A DNA stretch of 64,000 bases, taken from assembly GCF_000799565.1 (NCBI RefSeq), contig NZ_JUHB01000001.1, positions 1 through 64,000 of the forward strand. The letters run 5' to 3'. This stretch comes from Cellulophaga sp. Hel_I_12 (lineage in GTDB: Bacteria; Bacteroidota; Bacteroidia; Flavobacteriales; Flavobacteriaceae). Below are positions 35,463 through 43,796 of the stretch, piece after piece (the first letter of the stretch is position 1; each line of letters begins with the position of its first letter). The notes under the pieces were generated by a model. It made no database searches and was not told the DNA's origin. It worked only from the letters and a program-made list of their open reading frames with translations. The position numbers were made by a program, and so were the translations under genes.

Positions 35463-36023
35463 TTAGTGCAAATTCAATTGATTGTTCGCAGAGCGCTTAA
35501 ATAGCATGCTCGATAAATAAAACAGAAAAGCAAAAAATCCGCTTAATAAAAAAACTCCAGGCACACTTGGTGACCATGAAATTTCTGATGGTGGCCAAAT
35601 AATTATTGCTATCATTGGTACCATCATTTGAACAACAGATGCAACTAATAAAGTTTTTGACATTCCTTTGGCCTTAAATCGAGAAATCAGAGCACCTACC
35701 AGACCTACCAAAAAAACTGCACCAAACAAAAGATTGGCATCTTGGTTTTCACTGCCTATAATTCCCACAGCACCGTTCACCCAGAATAGCAAAAAGGCAC
35801 CCAAAAGTCCTATTACAAAAGCCATTTTATAGGTGGTTTTTTTTGATTTTATCGAGACAATTTCATAGGCGATTCCTATTCCGATCAATACAATTCCCAT
35901 TATTAAGAAATCGGTCAAGTCCCAGTTTATTTCATCAGTAAATCTCATTGCAATAAACGGAATTAGTAAAGTGCAAATCACAAAGACAATCCAACCAATA
36001 AGTCTTTTAGTATCTAAAATCAT
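35463..36023 (-). CDS. Unknown six-helix membrane protein, 186 aa (copy 2)
   Basis: Second copy of the protein at 10493-11053; residue 4 is D instead of N, the only amino-acid change seen. Site plus gene plus leader are the same up to GCCCAAC at 36083-36089, where similarity to the first copy stops abruptly. This is one of the clearest demonstrations of the cassette boundary. Confidence 0.87.
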   Translation of the reverse strand: MILDTKRLIGWIVFVICTLLIPFIAMRFTDEINWDLTDFLIMGIVLIGIGIAYEIVSIKSKKTTYKMAFVIGLLGAFLLFWVNGAVGIIGSENQDANLLFGAVFLVGLVGALISRFKAKGMSKTLLVASVVQMMVPMIAIIIWPPSEISWSPSVPGVFLLSGFFAFLFYLSSMLFKRSANNQLNLH

Positions 36024-36086
36024 ATTCTAATTTAATGATTTTAACTCATTTTTCATAAACTTTCCATTTTCAGTTTACTTGTGCCC

Positions 36087-36275
36087 AACGACTAGGCTAA
36101 GCGTAGTGCGGTAGTAAGGAAACTTTTCGTTTCCGTCTGCGCACGAAGCTAAAGCTTTTGGTTTTGATTTATTTTTTTCTTGTCTAAAGCTAAATCCCAA
36201 AGATTTAGCGATATTATAAATATACACAGACCTTCCGATTTTGCCCTGAATTCCGCATTACGTTTAGGCATTGTT
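36087..36275. repeat. attC-like site 38 (family D, 189 bp)
   Basis: Same as site 52 before the second copy of the next gene. Start box GTTGTCATTA. Confidence 0.93.
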
Positions 36276-36285
36276 GTCATTAGTT

Positions 36286-36744
36286 TTATTGCGCTAAAAC
36301 TCCTATCGATATGTTAGTCCCAAAGACCTTTCCATAATCGTTTTGAGTTTCAACGAATCCACTAAAGAAGTTTTTTTCTTCGGTCAATTTGCGTTCAAGG
36401 ATGAAAGCTCCATTTTCCATTTGAAGAGTGTCCTTGTATTTAGCCCCTTTTTCTTGGGATTCATTAAACATAACTCTGCTTTTTCCTTCATCATTATACG
36501 CTATAAATACAATTTCGTTTCTGGATATTGAATTAAGCTTATCCGTATTCTTATAGCTGGGAATTGTTCTTACCGCAACATTATCGAACACATACTTTTC
36601 CTTTATTCCATTCACAATGTTCACGAGTGAATCATTCCGTCTTTTTAATCCCTCGATTTCCGTCTCTAACTTTGCTGTCCGTTCGTTATTTTGACAGTTA
36701 ATAAAAAGTAACGGCAAAACGATTATGGCGATTAGTTTTTTCAT
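36286..36744 (-). CDS. Lipoprotein with N-terminal coiled coil, 152 aa (copy 1)
   Basis: Lipoprotein signal MKKLIAIIVLPLLFINC (Cys at 17), followed by a heptad-rich coiled coil (KLETEIEGLKRRNDSLVNIV) and a beta-rich C-terminal domain. Probably trimeric or dimeric at the membrane surface; no family. Copy 2 at 49192-49650 has an IS481 element in its leader. Boxes GTTGTCATTA and TAATGACAAC. Confidence 0.85.
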   Translation of the reverse strand: MKKLIAIIVLPLLFINCQNNERTAKLETEIEGLKRRNDSLVNIVNGIKEKYVFDNVAVRTIPSYKNTDKLNSISRNEIVFIAYNDEGKSRVMFNESQEKGAKYKDTLQMENGAFILERKLTEEKNFFSGFVETQNDYGKVFGTNISIGVLAQ

Positions 36745-36763
36745 TTTTTGTAAATTAATGACA

Positions 36764-36951
36764 ACGGTCTGAGCTATGAACAGTACGGGAGCAAACTATC
36801 GTTTGCATTCCGCGACGCACATAGCGAAATCTTTTTGTTTTGTTTTTTCTTTTTTGGTGTCAAAAGCGAAATCCCAAAGATTTCGCGACCTCATAAATAT
36901 ACACAGACCTTTCGTTTAAGCCCGAAACCCGTATTGTTTATAGGTGTTGTT
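36764..36951. repeat. attC-like site 39 (family E, 188 bp)
   Basis: See site 36. Start box GTTGTACGC. Confidence 0.93.
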
Positions 36952-36982
36952 GTACGCTGGCATTTCCGTCCGAGTGTATTAT

Positions 36983-37459
36983 TTACTTACTTTTTAATTT
37001 TTCCGCTATCTCGTCATAATATTCCTGCGTTACTACTTCAGTCCAAGAAGTTGGTTGTCCACCACCATATAAAGCCAAATACGTTACATCACTAAACTTG
37101 GTAGATGAATGCCAATGTTCGATGTCTTTTTCACATTTAATTACATCTCCTTCTTTCAAAATAACAGGCTCATTTCCTCTCTCCTGATAATAGGCTTCTC
37201 CATCTACAATTATTAAGACTTGCGCCGTTCCATGTTTATGCCAGTCCAAGGTTGAGTTTGCTTTAAAAGTTGCTTTTGTAATGTTATAACCCAATTCCTC
37301 ATCATCGTGAATAATTGCATTCAACCAAGCTTCTCCGATATAATGAGTATTTGGCGCTTTTGTTCCATCTGTTAAATATGAGGATATCTTGTAATCTGAA
37401 TTTTGGGAAAATACGGATACAGAGGTTAAAACTAATAGGAGGAAAATTGATTTTTTCAT
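36983..37459 (-). CDS. Secreted cupin-domain protein, 158 aa (copy 2)
   Basis: Same protein as at 34725-35201, including signal peptide and both cupin motifs. The two copies lie only 2.3 kb apart with two other cassettes between them, and the right-hand sites differ (A there, F short here), so this is not a simple tandem duplication. Confidence 0.9.
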   Translation of the reverse strand: MKKSIFLLLVLTSVSVFSQNSDYKISSYLTDGTKAPNTHYIGEAWLNAIIHDDEELGYNITKATFKANSTLDWHKHGTAQVLIIVDGEAYYQERGNEPVILKEGDVIKCEKDIEHWHSSTKFSDVTYLALYGGGQPTSWTEVVTQEYYDEIAEKLKSK

Positions 37460-37511
37460 TTTCTTGATATTTAAATATTTCTTGTTTGTTCCGATTTTCA
37501 TGCTTGCGTAC

Positions 37512-37634
37512 AACGTTTATGTATAAGATTAGTGGCGTGTTTAAGCACCTAATTTAGCAAATAAACACCAGATAGAAAATCCGCAAGGATTTTCGTAAGT
37601 AGGCGAGAACTAGCCATTAATTTTATACGGTGTT
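37512..37634. repeat. attC-like site 40 (family F short, 123 bp)
   Basis: Start box GTTGGCAAC. Confidence 0.92.
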
Positions 37635-37649
37635 GGCAACTGGCTTTTC

Positions 37650-38177
37650 TTATTCACGATTAAATACTTGATTATAATATTCGTTCAATAATCCTTTTCC
37701 GCTATGTTTTGTTTTTAAAATCAGTTTTGATTCAGCACAAGCCTTTTTATATAAACTCTGTTCTTTGTCATTCAGACTCTTTGAACCTAAATAAACCATT
37801 TTGTAAATCGGGTTAGATTGTTCTAATTCAAACGCTTTTTTCAGCATTTCTTTCCCTTTAATTTCCAATTCCTCGTAATCTCCAAACTCGTAAGGGAAAA
37901 TAGAAATTGTATATCCAGCAATAAAATTAAATTCAGCTAATTCCGAGTATTTTTTCAGTCCGTTTTTTAATTCGGATTCCAATTCGGTTCGTAAGTCAAT
38001 ATCTTTTTTAAAAAGTCCGTTCACATCTTCAAGCATAGACCACAAAAAGAAGAAATAATATTTCCACGTTTCAAAATCCGCATTATTTTCCGAAATCAGT
38101 TTTTGATATTCAGAATACGCCTCGTTATATTTTTCGGCAGTTTCTAATTCAAATATTTGTTCCAGATTTTGATTCAT
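37650..38177 (-). CDS. Unknown helical protein, TPR-like, 175 aa
   Basis: No signal peptide, so cytoplasmic. Entirely helical, with TPR-like spacing (LEQIFELETAEKYNEAYSEY; IKGKEMLKKAFELEQSNPIYKMVYLG) and aromatic residues between helices (WKYYFFFLWSML). Related in style to small tetratricopeptide adaptor proteins. Boxes GTTGGCAAC and GTTGCCAAC. Confidence 0.8.
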   Translation of the reverse strand: MNQNLEQIFELETAEKYNEAYSEYQKLISENNADFETWKYYFFFLWSMLEDVNGLFKKDIDLRTELESELKNGLKKYSELAEFNFIAGYTISIFPYEFGDYEELEIKGKEMLKKAFELEQSNPIYKMVYLGSKSLNDKEQSLYKKACAESKLILKTKHSGKGLLNEYYNQVFNRE

Positions 38178-38202
38178 TCGGGATTTTTTTCAGCTTGTTG
38201 CC

Positions 38203-38324
38203 AACGGTTGGGCTATGGTTTGTTGCGTGGCTCGGCACTAAGATAGCAAAAAAACACAGATAGAATATTCCGAAGGAATGTTCGTAAGTCGGCAGTGACC
38301 TAGCAATAAATTATAGGCGGTGTT
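38203..38324. repeat. attC-like site 41 (family F2 short, 122 bp)
   Basis: Outer stem CTATGGTTTGTTGC with GCAATAAATTATAG, three G.T pairs. Inner hairpin GAATATTCC/GGAATGTTC. Start box GTTGTAGTGC. Confidence 0.9.
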
Positions 38325-38380
38325 GTAGTGCGTTTTTTATTTTTGTATCTATTTGGCACGTCAGAGTGAAGTCCGACGTT

Positions 38381-38872
38381 TTATTTAAGTCCAATTTCAT
38401 TAATATTTTCGTCAACTCTTTTCCAGTCAGTTCCGATAAAATTCCGTGCGTCATAATTTTCGGATAGTACTAAATAAAAATACTTTGTCAAATAAAATAC
38501 TTCAGCGTTTCGTTTCTCATATCCTAAAGCTCCAATATCTTTCATTTGGAATTCTACTTTATGATTACCTCTATTTTCATTAATCAGTTCAACCGTTTGA
38601 GTTTTCCAAGTTTGAGTATGAAATAATATTTTTGATGGATTCAAATAAATCAGTCCGATAATTGTCAAAATTGGGATTAACTTTCTTAAAATCGGTTCAG
38701 ACAAATTTCGATTGTGTTTAAATTCCATTATGAGTAAAGGAATTGTTATAATCAAAATCCCGTAATAAATAATTGCTTTTAAAAATCCGATTTTGGTTTG
38801 AAACAAGTCGAAAACGTCCAATAAAAAAAGGAACAAAATTATGTAAAATGTGACTCGTATTGTCTTTAGCAT
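38381..38872 (-). CDS. Unknown membrane protein, 163 aa
   Basis: About four hydrophobic helices in the first 90 residues (VTFYIILFLFLLDVFDLF; AIIYYGILIITIPLLIMEF; LIPILTIIGLIYL), then a soluble C-terminal domain (TQTVELINENRGNHKVEFQM). No family. I use the ATG for MLKTIRVTFY; an upstream ATG seven codons earlier is also possible. Boxes GTTGTAGTGC and GCACTACAAC. Confidence 0.8.
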   Translation of the reverse strand: MLKTIRVTFYIILFLFLLDVFDLFQTKIGFLKAIIYYGILIITIPLLIMEFKHNRNLSEPILRKLIPILTIIGLIYLNPSKILFHTQTWKTQTVELINENRGNHKVEFQMKDIGALGYEKRNAEVFYLTKYFYLVLSENYDARNFIGTDWKRVDENINEIGLK

Positions 38873-38896
38873 ATCGGTTTTGCGCAAATGCACTAC

Positions 38897-39088
38897 AACG
38901 GCTCGGCTATGGCAAGTAGGGCAGGCAAGGAAACTTTTCGTTTCCGTCTGTGCTTGTAGCCAAAGCTTTTTGTTTTGTTTTTATATTTTTCATTTTAAAA
39001 GCCAAATCCAAAAGATTTGGCGGACTTAATAAACAAGCCCAAGTCATTAAATTTAACACTTTTTGCCCTATTTGCTATAGCCATTGTT
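38897..39088. repeat. attC-like site 42 (family C, 192 bp)
   Basis: The start box GTTATGCAA supplies the TAA stop of the next gene (minus strand). Confidence 0.93.
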
Positions 39089-40082
39089 ATGCAATGTTTG
39101 GAATTTCAAACGTCAAGTCCAATTCCAGCAAACCAGTTGTGAAGTCATCACTTCTTATAGTTATTTTACCTTGGACTGGATTCATTCTTTTTACTCCCAG
39201 TAATAAGTTTTGGTTGAAAACATCTTTCAATGAACCTTTCTGAGCCAGCCTATATTGTGAAGCTCGCATATCAGAGAGTATTATTGAAGCACCAGTATCC
39301 TTAGAACTAAAAAATGGATCAGAAAAACTAATAATTGGACCTGATGTTCCAAAAATAGAATGACTATTTTGATGATTTTCTCGTTGTATTTGACGGACCT
39401 CTTTTTCTGTTATTAACACATGGTCGTTTGACCTAAAAACCTCCAAATCAATCTCGAATTCTATTGATTTATTTGAAGTATTTAGAATTTCAATATCTAA
39501 GTAGCGAAATCCAAGTTCATAAAGCTCACTGTCATCAGGAATTCCAACAATTGGAGTTATTTTCAAATCATTCTTTCTGTCTTTAGACTTAAACCTATTA
39601 TCATAAATAATTTCAAGGTCCTTACGGGTAATTTTATTTGTTGAACTTCCAACCCTTATAAATCCGTCTCCCCGTCTGTATTCTATTTCATTAGTTCCAG
39701 GTTTTTTTACGTCTTTTTTAAAAAGATATGGCCGCGCACTGTTATCAAATATTTTGAGGTAACCAATTAGCTTTCCATTATATTCAAAATTCCTATATTC
39801 AAATTGCAGTTCAGGTTCGATGTTTTCCTTTATGAATTCTTGGTAATTTGCATCGTCCAATGGATCATTAATATTAAAGAATTCGCTTGCCATTCCATTA
39901 CTCTCTTTAACCCCTACAAATATATATTTATCTTCATTTGATGGATGATTGGCCAACGCCATCAAGTCTTTAAGAATATCATTTTTCTTTAAATGTTTAC
40001 CAAGTCTATAGTCCTCTTTCTTAAAGTCTAAAGTTGGACTTTCGGAATTGTACAATAAAATATTTATTACTTCTTGGTTCAT
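39087..40082 (-). CDS. AlbA_2 (Schlafen-like) domain protein, 331 aa
   Basis: N-terminal AlbA_2 domain (residues 8-150): ESPTLDFKKEDYRLG (the E/D-F-K motif), LKDLMALANHPSNEDKYIFVGVKES (the A-N-..G-G/Y-..-G-V core) and RRGDGFIRVGSSTNKITRKDLE (the Y-x-R-x-G-S-x-x motif). The C-terminal half is a beta-rich unknown domain. AlbA_2 proteins include nucleic-acid-binding regulators and defence components; here it stands alone. Its stop codon falls in the recombination core itself. Boxes GTTATGCAA and TTGCATAAC. Confidence 0.87.
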   Translation of the reverse strand: MNQEVINILLYNSESPTLDFKKEDYRLGKHLKKNDILKDLMALANHPSNEDKYIFVGVKESNGMASEFFNINDPLDDANYQEFIKENIEPELQFEYRNFEYNGKLIGYLKIFDNSARPYLFKKDVKKPGTNEIEYRRGDGFIRVGSSTNKITRKDLEIIYDNRFKSKDRKNDLKITPIVGIPDDSELYELGFRYLDIEILNTSNKSIEFEIDLEVFRSNDHVLITEKEVRQIQRENHQNSHSIFGTSGPIISFSDPFFSSKDTGASIILSDMRASQYRLAQKGSLKDVFNQNLLLGVKRMNPVQGKITIRSDDFTTGLLELDLTFEIPNIA

Positions 40083-40100
40083 CTAAATTCAATATTGCAT

Positions 40101-40288
40101 AACGTTTTAGCTAAGCGTAGTGCGGAGGTAAGGAAACTTTTCGTTTCCGTCTGGGCACGAAGCTAAAGCTTATTGTTTAGTTTTATTTTTTCTTGTCCAA
40201 AGCTAAATCCATAAGATTTAGCGACTTAGTAAATATACACAGACCTTTCGTTTTAGCCCTAAAGTCCGCATTACGTTTAGGTTGTGTT
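40101..40288. repeat. attC-like site 43 (family D, 188 bp)
   Basis: Start box GTTAGCAAAT. Confidence 0.93.
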
Positions 40289-40409
40289 AGCAAATGTTTT
40301 TTCCGCCCGAGTAAGGTTTCTCCATTTAGTTTTTCAACTCCGCGCGAGTAAAAAGTCCATCAACATTACAGTTGCGTTTGAGTAAGAAGTGCATTTTGCG
40401 TAAAGCTTA

Positions 40410-40754
40410 TCAATTCCGCTTCTTAGCTTTTTTTATTTCTTGATACTCTTTACAGCATTCTATTATTATTTTTTCTGTTTCTGTTGGGTCCATATAGCTT
40501 GCAGAGTATGAACCTTTTTTTGCATATTCGCTCTCTTTGTAAAAGCCATATTTTAGTCCGTTTTCTATATTTTGAATATCTACAGGGTCAAATTCTGGGT
40601 TTTCAGAGATAGCAAAACTCCATTCATCGTATTTAGCCCTGAAGTAAAATTGATTGGTATCGATTGTACCTTCTGCTTGAACCGGTGCAAGTCCATAAAT
40701 TTTTCCATTTAATTTTAACCCTAAATGGTTTATGGTCTTGTCTGAATTTTTCAT
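40410..40754 (-). CDS. Unknown small protein, 114 aa
   Basis: Soluble, no signal. GKIYGLAPVQAEGTIDTNQFYFRAKYDEWSFAI splits into beta strands; the end is helical (TEKIIIECCKEYQEIKKAKKRN). No family I can name. The 121 bases between the stop and the site (40289-40409) are TTCCGCnnGAG-rich sequence of the gene-less-cassette type. Boxes GTTAGCAAAT and ATTTGCTAAC. Confidence 0.78.
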   Translation of the reverse strand: MKNSDKTINHLGLKLNGKIYGLAPVQAEGTIDTNQFYFRAKYDEWSFAISENPEFDPVDIQNIENGLKYGFYKESEYAKKGSYSASYMDPTETEKIIIECCKEYQEIKKAKKRN

Positions 40755-40771
40755 TTTTTCAAATATTTGCT

Positions 40772-40894
40772 AACGTGATTGTATAAGATTAGTGGCGTGT
40801 TTAAGCACCTAATTTAGCAAATAAACACCAGATAGAAAATCCGAGAGGATTTTCGTAAGTAGGCGAGAACTAGCCATTAATTTTATACGGTGTT
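40772..40894. repeat. attC-like site 44 (family F short, 123 bp)
   Basis: Start box GTTGGCAAA. Confidence 0.92.
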
Positions 40895-40916
40895 GGCAAA
40901 TCGTTTTTTATTTTTT

Positions 40917-41324
40917 TCAGCTTATTTGAATTCCGATATTTTTAAATAGCTCTTTAGCTTCTTTAATATCCGATTCGTTTTTCATTTCCATTAAGTCTCT
41001 CAATTTTCCATTTTTCAATTTCAGACTGAACCTTTTTCGTCCAAAAATTTGCTTTTCTATCAGCGAACTGATTTCGGATAAATTCAGTTTTTCAGATGTC
41101 GATTTTTTCATTATTTGATAAATCAACATAATTATAGATGCCAAACCAAGAATTATCCAAATAAATCCCATCCATTCTAATTGCTTTTTTTCTAAAACAA
41201 AAAGAGGAAAAAGAATAGAATTAATAAGAGTAAAAATCAGCATCATTTTTATCAATAAATACTGTGTTTTTAATCCGTCATTTATTTCAATCGACTTTTC
41301 TTTTTCGTTATATTTTATTTTCAT
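40917..41324 (-). CDS. Unknown two-helix membrane protein, 135 aa
   Basis: N-terminal cytoplasmic strand region, two hydrophobic helices (LIKMMLIFTLINSILFPLFVL; MGFIWIILGLASIIMLIYQI), then a short soluble end (LSLIEKQIFGRKRFSLKLKN). Similar in plan to the protein at 55708. Start taken at MKIKYNEKEK. Boxes GTTGGCAAA and TTTGCCAAC. Confidence 0.78.
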   Translation of the reverse strand: MKIKYNEKEKSIEINDGLKTQYLLIKMMLIFTLINSILFPLFVLEKKQLEWMGFIWIILGLASIIMLIYQIMKKSTSEKLNLSEISSLIEKQIFGRKRFSLKLKNGKLRDLMEMKNESDIKEAKELFKNIGIQIS

Positions 41325-41348
41325 AGTTCTGTTTTTCAAATGTTTGCC

Positions 41349-41536
41349 AACGGTTCGGCTAAGCGTAGTGCGGAGGCAAGGAAACCTTTCGTTTCCGTCT
41401 GAGCACGAAGCTAAAGCTTATTGTTTTGATTTATTTTTTCTTGTCTAAAGCTAAATCCATAAGATTTAGCGACACCATAAATATACACAGACCTTTTGAT
41501 TTAGCCCTAAAGTCCGCATTACGTTTAGGCATTGTT
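41349..41536. repeat. attC-like site 45 (family D, 188 bp)
   Basis: Same as site 61 before the second copy of the next cassette. Start box GTTGTAATCA. Confidence 0.94.
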
Positions 41537-41653
41537 GTAATCAGTAGCGACACGCATGAGTAAGAACGAACGATTGTGTTTCCTTATTTTTTCCGCCCGA
41601 GTGAAGTCCATCTGCGCAACAGTTGCGTCTGATTGAAGTCCGTTCGCAATTAT

Positions 41654-42118
41654 TTATTTTTTAATCATTTGTGGAATAAATTCGTCTTCTTGCCCAAATC
41701 TATATTCAATATTTTTTTCTCGAAAGAAAGTTAATATTTCTATTAGTTCAGTTTTATTAACTTGACTTTCTAAAGTAACATAAATCCAGTCCATTTCGTC
41801 AGCTTTGTTTTCCTGATTTGGGAGACTTGCAATGATTTCGGTTTTACAAGATTCAGAGGAATGGAATTTTAAGTCTTTCATCATTAGTCCGTCTTCTGAA
41901 AATAGAATGAAGTTGTTTATCATTCTTTCAGGTTTATAAACTGTTTTAAGAGTATCATTCTTAATTGACTGAATCCAAACATTAAACTTTTTTTGAAAAA
42001 CTTGAAGTTCCGTGTTAGACGCTGCATCAGCTTGAACTTCGAAATTATTGTCATTTTGTCCAGACATTAGAAGAGGAATTTGAAAAAGAATAATAATAAA
42101 TAAGAGTTTTCTTTTCAT
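41654..42118 (-). CDS. Unknown secreted protein, 154 aa (copy 1)
   Basis: Signal peptide MKRKLLFIIILFQIPLLMSG, cleaved before QNDNNFE. Mature domain with helix SNTELQVFQKKFNVWIQSI and a mixed C-terminus. A second copy at 57177 appears identical, together with the 117-bp gene-free stretch (41537-41653) between gene and site, which holds TTCCGCCCGAG-type sequence. Boxes GTTGTAATCA and TGATTACAAC. Confidence 0.83.
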   Translation of the reverse strand: MKRKLLFIIILFQIPLLMSGQNDNNFEVQADAASNTELQVFQKKFNVWIQSIKNDTLKTVYKPERMINNFILFSEDGLMMKDLKFHSSESCKTEIIASLPNQENKADEMDWIYVTLESQVNKTELIEILTFFREKNIEYRFGQEDEFIPQMIKK

Positions 42119-42135
42119 TTGGAGCTATTGATTAC

Positions 42136-42320
42136 AACGGCTCGGCTATGCTTAGTGTGGGGCGGAAATCCAACGGATTTCCAGTCTCGCGCTAAGCTAA
42201 ACCTTTGGGTTTCGCTTTTTCTTTTTTGTCCAAAGCTAAATCCCAAAGATTTAGCGATATTATAAATAGACACTGACTTTGGCTTAAAAATCTAAGCCCG
42301 CATTAAGTATAGTCATTGTT
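42136..42320. repeat. attC-like site 46 (family D variant, 185 bp)
   Basis: Outer stem CTATGCTTAGTG with CATTAAGTATAG; inner hairpin GCTAAATC/GATTTAGC. Start box GTTAGCTTTA. Confidence 0.92.
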
Positions 42321-42365
42321 AGCTTTAGTTTTTTCGCACTTAATTTTTCTCAATTTTAGTTAACT

Positions 42366-42701
42366 TTAATTCAGACTTTCAATTGATTTTTTAAGTTTTC
42401 CCGTAAGAATACCAATATCTTCTGTTTTTCCAGTTAATTCTAATCTTAAATTATCGTCACGGTCAGATCCTTTTAAAAGAATAACCGCAATAGAAATATT
42501 TTGTTCAGGATCATTTTCCTTAAACATCTCTTCAATAGTTTTCCAGTCAAAGTTCTTTAACTCCTCCTTACTGTCTCCCTTAATTTCCAAACTCGTTAAA
42601 GCAGTTTTATTATTTTTCTTAGTTGCACTAATTTGTGTAAACGCAATAAATGCAAACACAATTAAAGTTAAAGTTCCGATTAGAATTTTTTTATTTTTCA
42701 T
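42366..42701 (-). CDS. Unknown membrane-anchored protein, 111 aa
   Basis: Single N-terminal helix (ILIGTLTLIVFAFIAFTQI), then a small periplasmic alpha/beta domain (NISIAVILLKGSDRDDNLRLEL; IGILTGKLKKSIESL). No family. Boxes GTTAGCTTTA and TAAAGCTAAC. Confidence 0.78.
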   Translation of the reverse strand: MKNKKILIGTLTLIVFAFIAFTQISATKKNNKTALTSLEIKGDSKEELKNFDWKTIEEMFKENDPEQNISIAVILLKGSDRDDNLRLELTGKTEDIGILTGKLKKSIESLN

Positions 42702-42729
42702 ATTAAATTGTTTTTTTATTATTAAAGCT

Positions 42730-42852
42730 AACGGTCTCGGCTATGAGTAGTTGCGTGGGTTAGCGGTTAACTTTGCAAGTACACACCAAGTTGGAAATTC
42801 CGCAGGAATTTCCAAAGTAGGCGAGAACAAGCAATTACTTATAGCCATTGTT
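42730..42852. repeat. attC-like site 47 (family F2 short, 123 bp)
   Basis: Close to site 8; inner hairpin GGAAATTCC/GGAATTTCC, a paired change from site 8. Start box GTTGTATGCA. Confidence 0.92.
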
Positions 42853-42863
42853 GTATGCAGTTT

Positions 42864-43160
42864 TTATTTTAGATTCCTTTTTAATAATTCAAAGTTTTTT
42901 CGTTTTTCTTCAGAGATTACATTCTTAACCATCTTTGAATCGCACGCACCATATTTCACAAAGTTTTCTCTGCCTTCTCTCAAAGTTATATGATTAGGTC
43001 CGGAATGAATGTCAAGTTCATTAACGTCAATTCCGTCATCTTCCCAAAAACATATTGGACAAATTAAATAACTTCCTCTTTCTGGTAGACTAACATAATC
43101 ACAGCAAGGACATTGATATTTAAGTTTTGAACTCTTTGGTTTATACCATTTCCATTTCAT
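42864..43160 (-). CDS. CPCC-type cysteine-rich protein, 98 aa
   Basis: Two zinc-ribbon-like knuckles: YQCPCCDYVSL and YLICPICFWEDDG, the signature of the Cys-rich CPCC domain, followed by HSGPNHITLREGRENFVKYGAC. Such proteins occur in mobile gene pools and near toxin or immunity genes; molecular role unknown. Second gene of a two-gene cassette, 21 bp after the gene at 43182. Confidence 0.9.
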   Translation of the reverse strand: MKWKWYKPKSSKLKYQCPCCDYVSLPERGSYLICPICFWEDDGIDVNELDIHSGPNHITLREGRENFVKYGACDSKMVKNVISEEKRKNFELLKRNLK

Positions 43161-43181
43161 TTTTCTATTCTCCTTAATATT

Positions 43182-43565
43182 TTATTCAAACTGTTTTATC
43201 CACTCTCGCTGTTTTATTTCAGTCAATGAGTCTATTTCTTTTAAATATTCTACTTTCCAATCAGTTCCGTTTTTATTGGTCAAATACTTGTCAATTTCGG
43301 CGTTGTAAATTTCGATTCCATTTAATTCAGTTCCGCTCACTACACACCCAAATCCGACGTTGGTAAACCCGTATTTCTGACTTATTTTATCCATTTCAAT
43401 TGGTGAAATCGTTAATTCTCCAACTAATATTTTTTGAGGTGAATTATTTGCAATATCCGATTTTGCTGTTAAGTAATTAAATCGGCTAAAAAAACCGTAA
43501 TTCCACAATCCAATTCCGATTAGAATTAATATTATTCCACTAAATATTATCGTTTTTCGGTTCAT
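43182..43565 (-). CDS. Unknown membrane-anchored protein, 127 aa
   Basis: N-terminal helix (TIIFSGIILILIGIGLWNYGFF), then a soluble domain (ILVGELTISPIEMDKISQKYGF; CVVSGTELNGIEIYNAEIDKYL). First gene of the cassette with the CPCC protein; leader contains CTCAAATTGC on the plus strand. Boxes GTTGTATGCA and TGCATACAAC. Confidence 0.8.
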   Translation of the reverse strand: MNRKTIIFSGIILILIGIGLWNYGFFSRFNYLTAKSDIANNSPQKILVGELTISPIEMDKISQKYGFTNVGFGCVVSGTELNGIEIYNAEIDKYLTNKNGTDWKVEYLKEIDSLTEIKQREWIKQFE

Positions 43566-43581
43566 TTCTCAAATTGCATAC

Positions 43582-43645
43582 AACGTCAAAGCTATGAGTA
43601 GTGCGGAGGCAAGGAAACCTTTTCGTTTCCGTCTGCGTACTTAGC
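43582..43645. repeat. attC-like site 48 (family B), cut by IS21
   Basis: Left 64 bases only: AACGTCAAAGCTATGAGTAG and onward to CTTAGC, matching site 9. The right half was lost when IS21 entered, so this cassette cannot form a complete site. Confidence 0.9.
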
Positions 43646-43796
43646 TGCAAAAAACGGGCATAGTATACCACCTACAGCGGATTAAAGTGATCATAGTGGA
43701 GCGGGTGAAAGTGAACCACTTGCGGCGGACGAAAGTGAACCACTAAAAATCGATTCTATTTGTAAAGCTTTAAATATCTTTTTATAAAAAGATATT

